Assembly: GCA_946894095.1 (NCBI GenBank) | Contig: OX335642.1 | Location: forward strand, 3,917,021-3,981,020 | DNA length: 64,000 nt | Direction: 5' to 3' | From: Incurvaria masculella | Lineage: Eukaryota; Arthropoda; Insecta; Lepidoptera; Incurvariidae | Part shown: positions 13,063 to 24,430 of the stretch, piece by piece | How positions within the stretch are numbered: the first letter of the stretch is position 1 | Layout of the letters: each line of letters opens with the position of its first letter | The notes under the pieces: generated by a model | Databases searched by the model: none | Told to the model about the DNA's origin: nothing | The model's input: the letters and a program-made list of their open reading frames with translations, nothing else | Position numbers and translations under genes: made by a program

Positions 13063-13134
13063 CCTCTCCATGCTGGGAGAGGGCTCGGGTGCTCCCAAGC
13101 CGCGGATATTCTCCTCGCTCGACATACAGCGCAG
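13063..13134 (+). CDS. par-1: par-1 candidate cassette exon 1 (72 nt, phase 2-2)
   Basis: The segment lies between AG at 13061-13062 and GTACGG, is 72 nt long, and both starts and ends in phase 2. It therefore adds 24 residues without shifting the frame. It reads LSMLGEGSGAPKPRIFSS followed by LDIQR. Third positions lean to G/C like the neighbouring par-1 exons. Its position between the SFFSKISSRFSKR exon and the KA1 exons is where MARK genes use alternative exons. The residues are not a segment I recognise from other species and the acceptor has a weak pyrimidine tract, so optional use is an inference. Confidence 0.6.
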
Positions 13135-13198
13135 GTACGGCTTTCCCGCCACCGCCCCGCCATTACCCCTAAACCATCACCAGAAGCTTCCTTTCTAC

Positions 13199-13810
13199 CT
13201 AACATGCAACCCTCCTAATCGTTCCGTGCTATCTCCGTACGTCAAAAACTCCTTATCATTTTCTTACTCGAAAAGCTAAAAACTGGCCGTTGCTATAATC
13301 TGTACAATCTACTAACCGTTCCTAGCCCTCTCCATATCTGAAATACATCTAATTCGATTCTGCCATCTCTGTAAGTGAAAAAAATCCAACTTTTCCTTGC
13401 CCACTCAAAGTGTAAAATTTCCTGACCATTCCTTGTTATCTCGATATGTAAAAACTCCTAATCATTCCGTGTCATCTTCATATGCAAAAACTCCTAACCA
13501 TTCCTTGCCATCCCCGCATGTAAAAACTGCTGAACATTCCTAGTCGTATCGATATGAAAAGACTCCTAACCATTCCTTGCCATCTCCATATGCAAAAACT
13601 CCTAACCATTCCTTGTCATCTCAGTATGTTAAAATCTCCCAACCATTCCTTGCCATCTCTAATGTAAAAACTTCATTCCATTCCTTATCATCTCGATATT
13701 TAAAAACTTCTAACCATTCCTTGCCATTTCCATATGCAAAAGCTCCTAACCATTTTTTTAAAATTTCCAACCATTCCTTACCATATCCGTACATAAAAAA
13801 TCCAAATAAT
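13199..13810. repeat. 36-bp minisatellite
   Basis: Degenerate tandem units built on AACCATTCCTTGCCATCTCC followed by an ATATG-AAAAAC-type spacer. Exact spacing between adjacent good units (13565 to 13601) is 36 bp. About 16-17 units are recognisable. The period is a multiple of three, so parts stay open as a 12-residue repeat, but there is no start or splice context to suggest translation. Confidence 0.8.
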
Positions 13811-15409
13811 TCCTATACATGTTCCTGCATGGAAAACTTCAACTGTTCTAAAAGAGTTAATATCGACCCAAAAATAGTCATTTCATCAGTTCCAGCAATT
13901 GCAACGCACTTCACTGTTAAATAAATCTGTAATTCTCAATTTTGTTGAATGCTGACATTTTGAGCGAATCTTCTTGAAAGTTCCTAAAATACCAATAGCG
14001 ACATTCCCTATCCAGAATCATCTTTTGATTATCATCAAAATTCGTAACCATTGCCAACATCAATTCTTCCAACATATTGACACACCCCTAATGCATTGAC
14101 GATTCGGTAAGTTTTGTGTTCTTACGGCAAACTCTTGTCAGTTTTCGACCGTTAGAATCGATCTTCCGTCACCATTATAACCTTAGTAGTTTTATCTTTA
14201 ACAATCCTTTAGAATCCTAATGAATCTCCTATCCAGCTGTCAAACGTGTGAACTAACCCGGGAGTGGTTTGTTCAGTCGATTAGATAACACTTGCTGTGT
14301 GACGTTTGCAAATTAAATTTATAAATGTTTGTATAACACTGAATAAATGTGGGAATAAACATAATACCCTTTTTGAGATACTAATACGACAATATTTGGA
14401 TTGTTTTATGCTAGTTGAAAAATTTTTTACCTGTAGTTCAGCTTTTGGCTGTATACTATGGCTTCTAAGCCACTCTTTTTATATATTTTGTAACACTGAC
14501 CATGAAAATACTTCATATATAATTGATTGTGATTAGTTCCCAAAGAGGGGTTGCGTGCGTGTGTCTGTTTGCGTGAGCGTTCAGTTACTAACTGTTGGTT
14601 AGAAAACCTACTTGATAATTAAATAGATACGATTCTTGAGACACATTCAGCATGAAATCTTAGCCTAGAGATTTTTCGAATTTTTTCTAGTACTTTAACG
14701 GAGGCTAGATCTAAATCATGTAAAAAGTTGTAAAAAATATATTTGTAATAAACATAATTACAACTCCATATTCTGGAAATTTTATTGCCAAAAATATACT
14801 CATCACCACCTGCTAGGTGAAAGATTATTAACACTCATTATGTGTGCCTAAAAGCTTTGTAGCGCAATACGAGGTTAACGCTGACTGGTATCGATCCTCG
14901 GGAAACAGAAATGCGGGAACAGAAATGCTGTTAACTTTTCATGATTGTAATTCGGTGTGAGGATTCCGAAGATGCTTTGTGAAATTTTTGCGTAGAGCTT
15001 TAATTAATTCGTTGCAACTTTTCACATAATTGACCTACCTATCTAAATTTCGTTGAAAAACCAGCAAGCAGTTTGAATAACCTTAATCTTATAAAGACTT
15101 CAAGTCTCATACAGATATATTTTCAACAATGTATTGTTTTACAAATGTGTGATGCTAGTGTGAAAGGATGTGGTAGGTATATATATATATATATATGAAT
15201 TGTTCTGCATGAATTCAATTGTTCTTTAATTTATTTAGTAGCTTGATATCTAGGGTCATTTCGGATAATTTTATGAACTTTTGCTACCCAATTAATTGAA
15301 TTGAGAACTCTTATCTTAGGGACAGATAAATGGTAAAAACGAAAACAAAGAAAATCCTAATTTTGTTTGTAAAAACATAGACATGTAGGGCATATTCCAA
15401 TAATGCCAT

Positions 15410-15460
15410 ATTCAATATGCCTCAGTAAAAGGCTTACCCTTTTACTGTGGCATATTGAAT
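15410..15460. other. Near-perfect 22-bp-stem hairpin
   Basis: ATTCAATATGCC then CAGTAAAAGG on the left pairs with CCTTTTACTG then GGCATATTGAAT on the right, with one T-T mismatch and a loop of five bases. It could be a tiny foldback element or a small-RNA precursor-like stem; the loop is short for a pre-miRNA. Confidence 0.7.
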
Positions 15461-17966
15461 TGTCAGTTTAGACTCCTTACATTCGTTATTATCACCACAT
15501 AATTAATATCACCACGCAACAACTCTCAAGTTATAGATTCTTACACAAACTTTCGCGGAAAAAAACGTCATAACAGTTAAGGCAAACTTTATTTAAAAAA
15601 GACACAGCTATATCGATTGCTTTCGGGTTATATAGTTGAAAATTGGGTAATTATAGAGCAAACAAAGTAAATTAATCAATTGAAAGGAAAAAAAATACTA
15701 TATTGCAGTTCTACATATGCTCCAATTTAGATTCCCACGGGATTCAGTTTTATTTTACATATGTTCAAGTACCTACTACTGATATTATCCTGCTTAATGC
15801 ATTATATTTTTGCTCTTATGAATTCATGTGTGTTTTGCAATTTTGCATGATTTGTCTCTAGAACTAATCAATACTTGGAGCACTTTTAATACTCTGTCGA
15901 CATCTGTTGTGCATAATATGGCCTGGAACCCTACTATGATCGCTATCTAACAAGCGCTATCGAGAGGGCGACATCGCCTGTCAAAATATTTGTATGTGTT
16001 TCACGGAAGGGATTCGATACCATCTGTCAAATGCCTACAATTATTTTTGACAGACAATGTCGACTTCTCGATAGTGTTCGTAGTAGGGCTCCTGGTAAAA
16101 GAGTGGTATTTCACGGAGTGTAAGCTACATGACTTTTTAGTCTCTAGTTTTGTTAAATTGAAACTTTACTGGTGGGTCTAACGTTTTCAACTGTAACAAA
16201 AAATTAAGACAACTTGGCAAGAATAGTTGGGTGCGAGTGCCTCACTAGCTTCTCCTCTTTAACGGATAAACTAGTGGTGAAGACAGTGGGTAGGAAGAAC
16301 GGGTAGATACTTGCGTACTGTATGCTAATTATAACGCTCAAATGGGGTGACTGCAGGGTAGAGGGAGAAGCAGCGCTACAGATTTCTCGTAATTATGCTT
16401 GTTATTGTTGTTTATTCGTTTTAGATCATAGCCGTATTCTTACCTAATAATTATCAATACAAAGATATCTCTATCTACACTGCGCAATAAGTTTCACTTC
16501 TATCGCACGTGACCTCAACACGTTTTCTTTTTAATGAATGAACTAAATTGCCTTGCTTCGTTACACTCTGTGTTTGTGTGTGTGTGCGTATCGCAGTGCA
16601 CGCGCGTAGTGCTTGCTTGTGTGTGTGTCGCCTGCACGCCGGACAACCTCGACTGTGACCGCGTCCCGTCGGCTCGCTCGCACGCCACCCGTCTCCCCGC
16701 CGGGCATTATGGGAATTCGCAATTAGTACCGGAACTTCAGTTGCTCACAATAACGGCAAGAGCTTGCGTGTTACAATACCTCAATGATTTTTGTTTTGTA
16801 TCAGCTGTATTTTAAGCCCTAAAAGTGGCATGTTACTTCACAATAATGCGAAAACTTGACTGACGATGACTATAAATTTAGATATTTAATAATATTGCAC
16901 GAATTTTTTAAGAAATGAAAAATGAAAATGAAAATGCAGTTTTTTATGAAGGTAATTTCTTCGAAAAAATAGAGTCCTGATGGCTATGTCTTTTTCTATT
17001 TCTTCTAGTTTTTACCTTACACCTTGCCAGCCTTTGCGCTAAAAGTATTGCCAATTTAGAACAAAAACATTGAAGTTTTTGACCATGATCAGCTTCAATT
17101 ATTTTTTTTGCAAAAGAAGGTCCATGGTAATCCGTTAGTAATTCGCCGAAATTTACTTTAAAAGGAGATTCGGTAGAAAAAAACAAGCAACTTATCTTTT
17201 TTCAATTTGGCATAATCTAAAAACGACTTATCCATTAATTTAATCAAAACTAACACACCAAAAAAATTTTTTTTATTCATAAAAATGTGAAAATAGAAAG
17301 GTTGCTTTTGTTTTCCTGTAAAATCACTCCCGGAAGTTTTTACGGCGAACCTTACCCTTGTGACAGTGCACACCATAGAATTGGGATTAAATGTGGCATA
17401 TCCTCGCATTCTTACATCGAGTAAGAAATGACAGAAGTGGCGACCGAAATTCATGCGTAGCGGCAGCGTAGCTACGTTTTATTAATAACAAATGCACTGA
17501 CGGTAGTGCCGGTCAGTCAGTTCACTTAGGAATTGGTCATTCCTGACATTCTTGAGCTCCAATGACACGTAAGTAACTGCATAGGACGACATTTAGTGCA
17601 ACCAACGTTTGATGTTGCAGGTCCCAAATTCGTAAGGGAACCTGACCGGCCGGTGCTGCCATCAGTATGTTATCACTAAATCATGACTATGTTGCCTCTA
17701 TACAGATCATTTTCGGTCGTCACTGCTGTTCTTTCTTACTGGATGCCTTCTTATTATTTTAATGAAACATAAATGGATATAGCTATCCTAATAATAGGAT
17801 AAGCGACAAGCGCAGATAGGATAGAAACTTCTCGCTCATTGCCAATTCTGTGGTGCAGCCGAAATGGTAGCAGGGTAGGGGCAGAGACGCGAGTTGCGAG
17901 TGAGCACGAGCGGCGGCGCGAGGGAGGAGGGGACGCTCGCTGGATCCCGATTGTTTTCTGTTTTAG

Positions 17967-18026
17967 GCCCTTGGACGGCTCCACCCCGAAGCATGTCGTA
18001 GGCGCTAGCCCCCACTCATTAATTAG
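17967..18026 (+). CDS. par-1: par-1 candidate cassette exon 2 (60 nt, phase 2-2)
   Basis: A strong acceptor (TTTTCTGTTTTAG) and a donor GTAATT bracket 60 nt that start and end in phase 2. The reading is PLDGSTPKHVVGASPHSLI with Arg or Ser codons completed at both junctions. It can be joined to the exon at 4015 or 13063 and to the exon at 19476 without a shift. Ser/Thr-Pro dipeptides make it a plausible phosphorylated linker. The evidence is the splice signals and exact phase; codon bias is weaker than in the constitutive exons. Confidence 0.6.
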
Positions 18027-18527
18027 GTAATTATTGGTTTACTTTTTATTATTTGTTTTTTTTCGATTATGTCTTATCCTGACCTGAAGCCACCGATCCT
18101 GGATGCTGAACTATACTTGCTGTCTTTTGTTTCATTTTAAATTTTCCAGATTTTACTTTTTTACAAACCTAATTAACAATTTAGATGTAGGTAGAATGAG
18201 TATATTAGTCATAGCAAAGGACTTCGTAGAGTTAGGCCTGGTTGCAGAAAACAATAAATTGTTGAGATGTAGGATTTTGCCATTGAGTCAAAACATGGCA
18301 TCATAGAGTAGCCAGATGACCTAGCGCTTCAATCTCTTCCATCCCCTTTTTATTCACTGTGGGTACAAGTACACGAATATATCAGCTTAGAAGCTAGGGA
18401 GTTGCCATTATGAAAATTAGTTTATAAATGTTTTTAAGGGACAATTCGTGTCATGGCATTCTAACTAAATTGTAGAATGACTACGATGATTTTGTCTGTG
18501 ACATCATTATCACAATAGCCTTGTCTC

Positions 18528-18710
18528 AATAGCCCAGTGGCGCGACACTTCGGCGATCGCTCTCCAAAGTTATGCACCGCTGGGTCCGGTCTGGTCTTGG
18601 ATGGGTCCTGGCATGGCACCTAGTTCCCATGTGGTGTGTTAGCCTAATACCATGACAGAAGGTGTGGTATTAGTCATCCATGTCCAGTCACATAAAAAAA
18701 ATAAAAAAAT
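18528..18710 (+). mobile_element. 5S-derived SINE with internal deletion
   Basis: The 5S-like head (AGTGGCGCGACACTT ... GGATGGGT) is fused directly to the 3' tail (CCTGGCATGGCACCTAG ... CATCCATGTCCAGTC plus A-rich end). The body in between is missing, which marks an internally deleted copy. Confidence 0.85.
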
Positions 18711-18941
18711 ATTGGATACCATTTAATGAACTTTTCTGCAACTAGGCCTTCGTGTATGATTTTATGTGATCTAATTAAGCTTTCCATAACACAATTCAAA
18801 ATAGGTGGCTTTTCTAGGTTTGCCCCCATAGCCAACGAATCATCGTTGCAACAGTTTCGATGTTGGTCTGACTGTTAGTGTAGTGTAGGCAAGATGCGTG
18901 TGAAAGTGAGTGAAGTGTGAATGCAGGAAATGTTCACATAT

Positions 18942-19051
18942 TTTTTTTATGTGACTGGACATGGATGGCTAATACCACACTTTCTGTCATGGTATTAGCC
19001 CAACTGGGCTAATACCAATGGGAACTAGGTGCCATGCCAGGACCTTCCTTA
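18942..19051 (-). mobile_element. 5S-derived SINE 3' tail, inverted
   Basis: An inverted tail begins with a T-run and TGACTGGACATGG and ends at AGGTGCCATGCCAGGACC. It lies about 230 bp from the preceding copy in opposite orientation, so a hairpin between the two is possible in the par-1 pre-mRNA. Confidence 0.85.
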
Positions 19052-19475
19052 TATTTTCATTAAGGTTAGGTGTATTTTTGCGCACAGTATTATTGTACCA
19101 CAGTTTGAAAGTGCGCTTGCGTGCGTGTGAATTTTATTTATTCATTTTATTAATTTCAGATATATTGAAAACTAACATAATAAAACAAAAAAAAAAAAAG
19201 ATTCCGACGAATTGAGATTTTTTTGAATTTGGTTAAAAAAAGGCCAATTACAGGCTTTCACTTATATCAACAGAAATATAACTTATCACTTAGAATACAA
19301 TACAAGAGAAAAAACAGTACAATCAGACACTTTGGTATTTTCTTTCTTGCAAGTATGTATGTGAGGAGCGCATGTAGATTGCAAGGGAGTGAGGTTGTGA
19401 GTTCCTGTATTATATGTAAGCATGTGATGTGTTTTGATGGGGGAGGTGATGTGACACATGTGTGCGTGCGTGCAG

Positions 19476-19629
19476 TGCGGGCAGCGGGGGTGGAGGGGGT
19501 GTCGGCGGTGGCGGAGGTGTCGGAGTTGGAGGGGAGGAGCAGGTGAAGCCGCGCTCGCTGCGCTTCACGTGGAGCATGAAGACGACGTCCTCGCGCGATC
19601 CCAACGAGATTATGGCAGAAATCCGTAAG
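19476..19629 (+). CDS. par-1: par-1 exon opening the KA1 domain
   Basis: Acceptor GTGCGTGCAG, donor GTGTGT, phase 2 in and phase 0 out. A Gly-rich run is followed by [20 protein letters not shown] and [24 protein letters not shown] is the hallmark sequence at the start of the KA1 (kinase-associated 1) domain of MARK1-4 and fly Par-1. KA1 binds acidic phospholipids at the plasma membrane and can inhibit the kinase domain. The Gly-rich part is poorly conserved and may be expanded here. Confidence 0.96.
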
Positions 19630-19837
19630 GTGTGTGACTCTTCTCGATCCATTTTTGGCGTAAGTAGTCTTGCTTTTGGTGTAATATCTGCAAGAAGTCC
19701 TCATACTCTATGCGGATTTGCTGTAGAAGCTGGTATTGCATTGCGTTGTTTGGCAACGCTTGTGCACTTATATATCACACATTTCTGCTATCTGCAGCCA
19801 TGATAACAGGGCCGTCTGTTATAGCTAAACTCTAGGT

Positions 19838-19985
19838 TTTACTATTAAACCCAAATCAACCTCAGAATGGTAATACTACTTATGTTTTGTTCTTTGCATT
19901 GACATGCGGTTTGAAATTCGATTGAAAGGGACAAAACATGGTTTGACTATTCAGAGTGTTCTGGGTTTATTAGTAACAGTGTAAA
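19838..19985. mobile_element. Small MITE (CTGTTACTAATAAACC type), diverged
   Basis: It shares its centre (TTTGCATTGACATG, GAAAGGGA) and right end (GGGTTTATTAGTAACAG) with the better preserved element at 32768-32909. Confidence 0.6.
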
Positions 19986-20643
19986 AGGTGTTAAATTACT
20001 GGATGGTGTCTTATGAGTATTATTATGTATTCCGGATTAGGATAATTAGGTTGCTAGTTACGCATATATTATACTGATGGAAAAAGGTCTGAGAACAAAT
20101 TAATATTCGAAACTGACAACATGGCAGCACAATATGAATGATAAATTACTGTCGTATTATTTCATAACACCTTATGTTTTTCGCGGGTAATTCATGCGAC
20201 TAATGAGATGCCGGTTGACGCCGATGCATCGGAAGGAAACCCTACCCTAGCTTGCATTCAGACCTAGAGGTTGGGTTTCTTGCTACTCGAAGTTCCGCTA
20301 GTGTCTGCTGGGCCGGCTGGCTTCCCTGCTCGCAGTTCGCAATCGCCGACACTTTACGTGTGGCAATAAACACACTCCTGCGCGGCCGGCACTGCCGAAG
20401 TGAGACGCCAAAAGACGTAGTTTTTATGTCGGCAAGCTCACTCGACATCTTCTCGTGAAGGCTTTAAAAAATCTCTCTCTCCTAAGGTCGCCCTCACAGG
20501 CACAGATTTCCTACCGGAAATTACAATTCGTTCTGTATTAGCATTGACAGACCCAGGCCAAAGACAACATGGTTTTGTCCGAGGGTAGGCAAAGAATCTC
20601 TCCATGCAGCTGTCGTGTGAACGATACATTTACATTACAATGA

Positions 20644-20889
<246 letters not shown>

Positions 20890-21046
20890 TGAACATGATA
20901 TGTACAGTGTAGAATCAAACCGAATCGTTTGATAGAGTTCTTTTAGTGGTGGGCTTGAACCCCTTTCCAAATTACTTGGCCTTCATGAATTTGAGGTTAT
21001 ACAACTACATCTGCATCATTACAATCATTTTTTGAAAATAATAATT

Positions 21047-21130
21047 TATATTTTGGTCTCTGAAGCTAGATTTGAACCTGCGACCTGTGGATTACATGTC
21101 CAATGCTCTACCACTGGGCTATCCAGACAG
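21047..21130 (-). mobile_element. tRNA-derived SINE head
   Basis: Read on the minus strand it starts GGATAGCCCAGTGGTAGAGC (box A) and has GGTCGCAGGTTCAAATC (box B) 30-odd bases later. The acceptor-stem halves do not pair, so it is a SINE head and not a working tRNA gene. It sits in the last par-1 intron. Confidence 0.75.
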
Positions 21131-21389
21131 TTACATGAACTAACGAATTGCTCGACTATTTTGAAATCCCCACAATCGACTTTAAGATGGCGCTGATTTC
21201 GTGTATAGATCCAAAGCTAAGGCATTGTTTGAGATGCCTTAGTATAACAAAAGCCAGAAGCCAGAAGGAAGTCACTGGGACCGCTATAAAATAACAACAC
21301 AAGTATCCTGTTTACGATGTTTTTATTGATAAGACTGTATGTTTGCGTTGAGTTTATTTACTGACAAGGTGCACCTTTTTCGTTTGTAG

Positions 21390-21448
21390 GTACCAGCATA
21401 GGATTCAAGAACATTGCCTCAAAGATCGCCAACGAGTTAAAGCTGTGA
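21390..21448 (+). CDS. par-1: par-1 last exon, canonical C terminus (…ELKL, UGA)
   Basis: The acceptor TTTTTCGTTTGTAG is followed by the end of the KA1 domain, TSIGFKNIASKIANELKL, and TGA at 21446-21448. ELKL at the C terminus is the name-giving motif of the ELKL-motif kinases, so this stop is the conserved family terminus. The base after the UGA is C, the least efficient termination context. The same frame continues without interruption in the following segment, described separately. Confidence 0.96.
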
Positions 21449-22099
21449 CTGCCCCTGCATGGCAAGTCGGCGCTCGGGCGCGCGCTGTACCGCTCGCCAC
21501 CTCCGCCGCCCGCCGCCGCCGCCGCCGTCGCCGCCGCCGCCGCCGCCGCGCCGCTTCCGCGTCGGCCGCGCCGCCGCGCGCGCCGCCGCCGCCAGCCGCC
21601 CTCCTCCTCCGCCTCGCCCGCCTCCTCGCCGTCGCCGCGCGCGCGCCGCCGCCCCGCGCCGCCGCGCACGCCCTCCACCTCGCCCTCGGAGGACGCGCCG
21701 CCGCCGCCGCCGCCACCGCCGCGCCGCGACTCGCTCCTGCCGCCGCCGCCGCCCGCGCACCGCTCGACGCGCTCCTGCGACGCGGCGCGCATCTCCGTCG
21801 AGGACATGGTGTTCGTCGCGAACGGCGGCGCGCGCAACCGGAACGGCTCGCTCGCGCACTTTCTGGCGGAGGTGGACCGCGCGGCGCCGCGCTCGTCGCT
21901 GTCGCTGCGCGCGGACACGCTGCGGCCGGCGCGCCGCACGCCCGCCGCCGCGCGCTCCGAGGACGCCGCGCGCACGCTCCACCGCCAGCCGCGCCTCTCC
22001 TCCGCCTCGAGCGGCAGCGGCTGCCTCTGCCCCCCGCCCCCCTACCGCAACCCCACCCACCACCTCTACATCCCGCCCCCGGACTCCTTCGACTTCTGA
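21449..22099 (+). CDS. par-1: Predicted readthrough extension of Par-1 (216 codons)
   Basis: In frame with ELKL-UGA, this segment has no stop until TGA at 22097-22099. All frames are fairly open because the DNA is very GC-rich, so length alone proves nothing. Codon position does: third positions carry A/T in 7 of 216 codons, while first and second positions carry about 50 and 57. The bias starts right after the UGA, and the GC-rich block ends at the second UGA. The predicted tail has Pro and Ala runs, Arg/Ser-rich parts, a less repetitive core (ISVEDMVFVANGG ... GSLAHFLAEVDRA) and the end PPDSFDF; the final F-D-F could suit a class II PDZ domain. Readthrough of UGA-C stops is well documented in insects. 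An unseen splice bypassing the UGA, or a separate gene, is a less economical alternative. Confidence 0.72.
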   Translation: MPLHGKSALGRALYRSPPPPPAAAAAVAAAAAAAPLPRRPRRRARRRRQPPSSSASPASSPSPRARRRPAPPRTPSTSPSEDAPPPPPPPPRRDSLLPPPPPAHRSTRSCDAARISVEDMVFVANGGARNRNGSLAHFLAEVDRAAPRSSLSLRADTLRPARRTPAAARSEDAARTLHRQPRLSSASSGSGCLCPPPPYRNPTHHLYIPPPDSFDF

Positions 22100-22644
22100 C
22101 TCGCTGGCGATCCATCCCTATACCATCCATCCATCCGCAAGTCCTACACTTAGCTTAGGTGTTTGGGGCGACTTAAGGGCGTGATAAGAGCCGATTACAT
22201 TCAATTATATTTGAAAAGCTATAATTTAAAGATAAAACTGTAAGTCGTTGGTGCTTTGTGATCTCAAATTAGATAAATATTCATACATTTTCATAAAAAA
22301 GATGGGACACAGAATATAAGCATCAAATATTTACTGTTACAGGTTTCAAATATAGCTAGACCATCAATGCATCTTTCATCTTTTTGAAATTTCAAAATAT
22401 GGTTTCACTTAAGCCCTAATGTAATCAGGTGTTATCGCGCCCTCAAGGGTCCTTTTATAGAGGATATTGGCGACATCATAATCAGATCATCGTCGAGATG
22501 TTGATTTAGATAATTTGTATGTATTATAATGGATATGGCAATACCGTTATTGCATTAGTTTGAGTTCATACAACGACATCTACATTGAAGCAGATTTTAC
22601 AATGAGCTATTTTTGTATAATGAAGTAACGGTAATGTTGTATCC

Positions 22645-22650
22645 AATAAA
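22645..22650 (+). other. Polyadenylation signal candidate for par-1 (proximal)
   Basis: AATAAA about 550 bases after the second in-frame stop. A distal AATAAA at 24390-24395 is the alternative. Confidence 0.4.
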
Positions 22651-22764
22651 ATACATGCCAAAGTGTCTGATACTAGAATCGACTTTGTGACGACAGCATT
22701 TATCTTGGTATCTCAATCAGAGGAACACTGATACATTAAGACATTCGTTGGCTGACGTATTTGT

Positions 22765-22860
22765 CTGGATAGCTCAGCTGTCTGAGCAGTGCAGATGTAA
22801 TGGTGCCGGGCTCAAATCCTAACTTCAGATAAATGTCCAGGTGGACAATTTTTCTATTTT
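22765..22860 (+). mobile_element. tRNA-derived SINE head
   Basis: GGATAGCTCAGCTGTCTGAG (box A) and GGTGCCGGGCTCAAATCC (box B) with spacing typical of a tRNA, followed by a T-rich tail. No closing acceptor stem. Confidence 0.65.
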
Positions 22861-24430
22861 TTTTTTAAATCTGATAACAATGACTGATGTAGATGTCCGC
22901 CATGTCTAAATGTTCCTAGGTGCACTCTTCAAAACGGCTAAAGCAAGCTCTTTGCAATTTCGGTGTGCTTTGCATTGTGGTCGGTGAAAATCGTCAGTGT
23001 GATGACACAAACAACATTCAGCTCTCGTGGATATGCTCATATGGGTTGTCATATGGGGCGATGACAGCCGAACGGTGCAGGAATTCCGTGGGCGGTAGAG
23101 AGTGTTCATAGATTGAGACATTGATTGGGTGTGCAGTGTTTGTAAAGTGCCGGGTGCTAGTAACAGCGGTTGTCGGAGGAGAATTGACTGTGTGAAGTAA
23201 TATGTGAGGTCTGCTGGTTATCTTGGGCCTTTTTGAGTTTGCCGTTTTAAATATTTTTTTCTGTTAACATTACTCAGCTCTGCATCGCTGTGATAAGACG
23301 CTAAGTATGGTTGAGTTGACTTTTTTTCACAACTATCAATCTGCAAATCTGCGACGTTACAAACCTTTCACACAGCTAGTCTTACCGAAGCCTGCGGGCA
23401 AACCATCTGCGCCTTCAGACATTTTGCACGCGAACGATCTGACGCTCGCAGAAAGACGGAAGATTCGTAGATGCCAAACGGTGCGCGAGTTGCGTCCGGG
23501 TGTATGTAATAACCATAGCGCTTAGTTAAATCTACCGTAAACCGCCGATGCGTGTATTATAACGATAAGTCTCTCACATGTTTTGTATTTCTCGGATCGA
23601 TATTTTCCGTGCGGCGAAACGTAACTTCTCATCTGTCAGTTGTCATTACTTAACACCCTTTCGAATATATCTGGATACCCTCTTGCCTCCCGCACGCCGC
23701 ACTGAAAATATCGCAATCGAATTGTGTATTATATAATGCTTACTATGTTATAATGTATGTTCATTGTAAAATGTACAAAGTGAGTATCTCCGCTCAACAA
23801 ATACAAGTGTAGTGTTAATTTTGTTCTCGTGTGTGAGTTGTTCTTGTACGCGCTGTCGCTTGCTGCCGCCTCTCCCTGTGCGTCCTGTTTGCGCACTTTT
23901 TAACCAGTGATTTGAGATGTTTTATTAATGTGTTATTTTATTAATAAGTTAGTCGAGGCATGCGGATGTGCATCGTGTTGCTGGAACTTTGCACGCTGCG
24001 GTCCGTGTCTCGCGTCAATGCATATTGTGACTAGCGGCACGGGTGTCCTCTGTTGAGGGCCAGAGGGAACGCTATAGTGTAAACAGGGGGGATCGCAGCG
24101 GCGAGCGTATGTTTTCTATATCTAGATAAGTGTAGTTAATACTGAAATTTTACAAAAAAAATACTTCACTAGAGTTGGCCCTCTTTCACCCACTAAACTA
24201 TGAATTTTTAAACATGATTGTACGTTCAGGTGTACTTTGTATGCAGCGCTGTGCCGCTGGTGGTTGTCTCATGAACTTCAATTACTGTAGTAATATATAT
24301 TTATATATAATGAGCTTGGTTTATATAATATACATAGTGCGGTGGGCGGCGTTATGCTCCGCCTGCCTCTTGTGAGATAATCAATTAAAAATAAATTTTA
24401 TTTTTAATTCGATATTGAAAACACTTGTTT

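Larger units (their letters stand above)
13135..17966 (+). other. par-1 intron (4.8 kb)
   Basis: AT-rich. It starts with a 36-bp minisatellite directly after the cassette exon, has a TA run near 15180-15196 and a long perfect-stem hairpin at 15410-15460. A GC-rich patch at 16590-16710 has a G-U-rich acceptor-like tract, but its phase-2 reading stops at once. Confidence 0.6.
22100..24430 (+). other. par-1 3' UTR and spacer to the convergent gene
   Basis: GC content falls directly after the second stop. No further exon is recognised. AATAAA occurs at 22645-22650 and again at 24390-24395, either of which could end the transcript. A tRNA-like SINE lies at 22765-22860. Short open stretches at 23307-23525 look like ordinary untranslated sequence. 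Confidence 0.5.

Noticed and set aside
13577..13924. 115-codon open frame in the par-1 intron
   Set aside because: It is a translation of the 36-bp minisatellite; the period is a multiple of three so the frame stays open without selection.
16534..16815. Open stretch with a GC-rich DNLDCDRVPSARSHATRLPA segment
   Set aside because: The start lies in a GT-rich microsatellite-like tract. The only strong acceptor leads to an immediate stop in the par-1 phase.
21358..22184. Long open frames in the other plus and minus frames over the GC-rich block
   Set aside because: They are open because the DNA is almost free of A/T. Only the par-1 frame places nearly all A/T outside third positions.
21047..22860. 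tRNA genes
   Set aside because: Box A and box B are present at 21047-21130 and 22765-22860, but acceptor stems do not pair and the sequences belong to dispersed SINE families.
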